Source: Nitrospirota bacterium
Lineage (GTDB): Bacteria > Nitrospirota_A > Leptospirillia > Leptospirillales > Leptospirillaceae
DNA: 14,546 nucleotides
Assembly (NCBI GenBank): GCA_021795275.1
Contig: JAJYPO010000045.1
Coordinates: 1-14,546 of the forward strand
Direction: 5' to 3'
Positions 13,851-14,546 of this stretch are shown here, one piece after another; within the stretch, counting starts at the first letter, position 1, and each line of letters starts with the position of its first letter. The position numbers and the translations under genes were made by a program. The notes below the pieces were generated by a model. The model was not told the DNA's origin. It ran no database searches and saw only the letters and a list, made by a program, of their open reading frames with translations.

Positions 13851-13880
13851 ACTATACACCAACGCCGGGCCTCATGACAA
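13851..13880 (-). promoter_or_regulatory. Sigma70 promoter for tRNA-Pro
   Basis: On the minus strand TTGTCA (13880-13875, 5 of 6 to TTGACA) and TATAGT (13856-13851, 5 of 6 to TATAAT) are 18 bp apart. The predicted start is near 13844, giving a 5' leader of about 46 nt before the tRNA. It is the best promoter upstream of the acyP-rpoS string, so read-through into it is possible. Confidence 0.7.
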
Positions 13881-13882
13881 TC

Positions 13883-13920
13883 CCGCCCGCGACCGTCAGG
13901 GGCGCCGGTCCGGCGGGCGG
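13883..13920. repeat. Strong GC hairpin between the tRNA promoter and hpf
   Basis: CCGCCCGC then GACC (13883-13894) pairs with GGTC (13907-13910) and GCGGGCGG (13913-13920), 12 bp with a two-base bulge and a 12-base loop. It begins two bases beyond the -35 of the tRNA promoter. It has no T-run on either strand and no gene reading into it from either side in this window, so a terminator role is unlikely. Confidence 0.45.
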
Positions 13921-14094
13921 ACAAAGGGAGGGGATCGACCAGGACGAACAAAGCTGTCCCTGCCTCAGTGCTCCTCCCGTGTGAGCGGCATGAAGTCCTC
14001 CCTGTTGGGTCCTTGTGCCGGAGAGAATCTGTGGCATTCTATTCTTTGACAGGAGAACGAACGATGAATGGACTTTTTTCCCGGGGAGGACCTC

Positions 14095-14546
14095 ATGGAG
14101 ATTCCGCTCAAAATCACTTTCCAGGGGCTTGAACCGTCCTTGGTCCTGGAGGAGCGAATCCGCAAAAAAGCCGAAGCTCTGGCTCACTACCATTCTCACA
14201 TCATCGGTGGCAGGGTCGTGGTGGAGCGCCTCCAGAAACATTCCCATCAGGGCGACCTTTACACGGTCCGTCTCGAAATGACGGTCCCTGGCGCCGAGAT
14301 CGCCGTCACGCGGGAGCGCGATCCCGATGTTTATGTGGCCCTCCGGGAGGCCTTCGACGCGGTCAGGCGGCGCCTCGAAGACCGGGAAAGAATGGACCGG
14401 GGATCGACCAAGGTCCACGAGGCCCTGGTCCACGGGCGGATTGTCCGGATCTTTCCGGAGGAAGGGTTCGGGTTCATCGAGTCCGACGAGGGCCGGGAGA
14501 TCTATTTCAACCGGGACAACTGCGTTCATCCGTCCTTCGAACACCT
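14095..14546 (+). CDS. hpf: Ribosome hibernation factor with C-terminal cold-shock domain (partial)
   Basis: The gene is cut by the window end after 150 codons. Residues 1-100 form the S30AE/HPF domain: IPLKITFQGLEPSLVLEERIRKKA, VVVERLQKHSHQGDLY, MTVPGAEIAVTRERDPDVYVALREAFDAVRRRLED. A cold-shock (OB-fold) RNA-binding domain begins near 113, with GRIVRIFPEEGFGFIES and EIYFNRDN, carrying RNP1 (GFGFI) and RNP2 (IYFN). The fusion of hibernation domain to cold-shock domain is known from other bacteria. HPF sits in the decoding region of the 30S subunit and silences ribosomes in stationary phase. ATG at 14095 has GGGGAGGA (14083-14090) close upstream; ATG at 14068 is in frame and would add nine residues. 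It is transcribed away from the tRNA/rpoS string. Confidence 0.9.
   Translation, partial: MEIPLKITFQGLEPSLVLEERIRKKAEALAHYHSHIIGGRVVVERLQKHSHQGDLYTVRLEMTVPGAEIAVTRERDPDVYVALREAFDAVRRRLEDRERMDRGSTKVHEALVHGRIVRIFPEEGFGFIESDEGREIYFNRDNCVHPSFEH

Noticed and set aside
14020..14060. Sigma54 (-24/-12) promoter for hpf at TGGCATTCTATTC
   Set aside because: The GG element is present but the expected GC at the -12 position is missing.
1..14546. CRISPR arrays, insertion sequences, prophage genes or toxin-antitoxin pairs
   Set aside because: No spaced direct repeats, transposase, integrase or phage motifs were seen on either strand.

Overview
The window reads as chromosomal DNA of a GC-rich, Gram-negative bacterium. 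An ADP-heptose epimerase (LPS core), a periplasmic c-type cytochrome, an RpoS-like sigma factor and a ribosome hibernation factor all fit this. The mix of genes and the compact coding resemble acidophilic Nitrospirota such as Leptospirillum, but that is an impression from memory and no taxonomic marker in the window proves it. No phage, transposon or CRISPR signature is visible.

Left part (1-4137). The first 270 bases hold no gene. They are AT-rich with inverted repeats and end in a good sigma70 promoter (-10 TATAAT at 258-263). Just after it lies a stretch (about 271-456) that folds end to end like 6S RNA. A thioredoxin-like [2Fe-2S] ferredoxin follows (670-1005, +). Converging on it is a minus-strand cluster, in transcription order: hldD (LPS heptose epimerase), a secreted M48-like TPR protein whose zinc-protease motif is destroyed, and a small periplasmic cytochrome c.

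Middle (4138-5186). A short divergent promoter region separates hldD from an rmlD-type dTDP-4-dehydrorhamnose reductase (+). The 3' end of rmlD overlaps the 3' end of otsB.

Right part (5170-13625, all minus). Nine genes lie in one direction with short gaps or overlaps: acylphosphatase, RpoS-like sigma factor, adenine phosphoribosyltransferase (apt), YciI-like protein, two paralogous MFS transporters, a GT4 glycosyltransferase, trehalose-6-phosphate synthase (otsA-like) and trehalose-6-phosphate phosphatase (otsB). The only larger break is 162 bp between the two transporters. A stationary-phase/stress sigma factor therefore sits upstream of an osmolyte pathway that RpoS controls in enterobacteria. 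A tRNA-Pro(CGG) gene with its own promoter lies just upstream of the acylphosphatase. Divergent from the tRNA, at the right edge, starts an hpf-type ribosome hibernation gene fused to a cold-shock domain, cut by the window end.

Taken together the region is rich in stress and growth-arrest functions: candidate 6S RNA (RNA polymerase sequestration), RpoS-like sigma, ribosome hibernation, trehalose synthesis and envelope genes. The most notable non-routine items are the candidate 6S RNA, the protease-dead M48 protein and the sigma/trehalose/transporter gene string.
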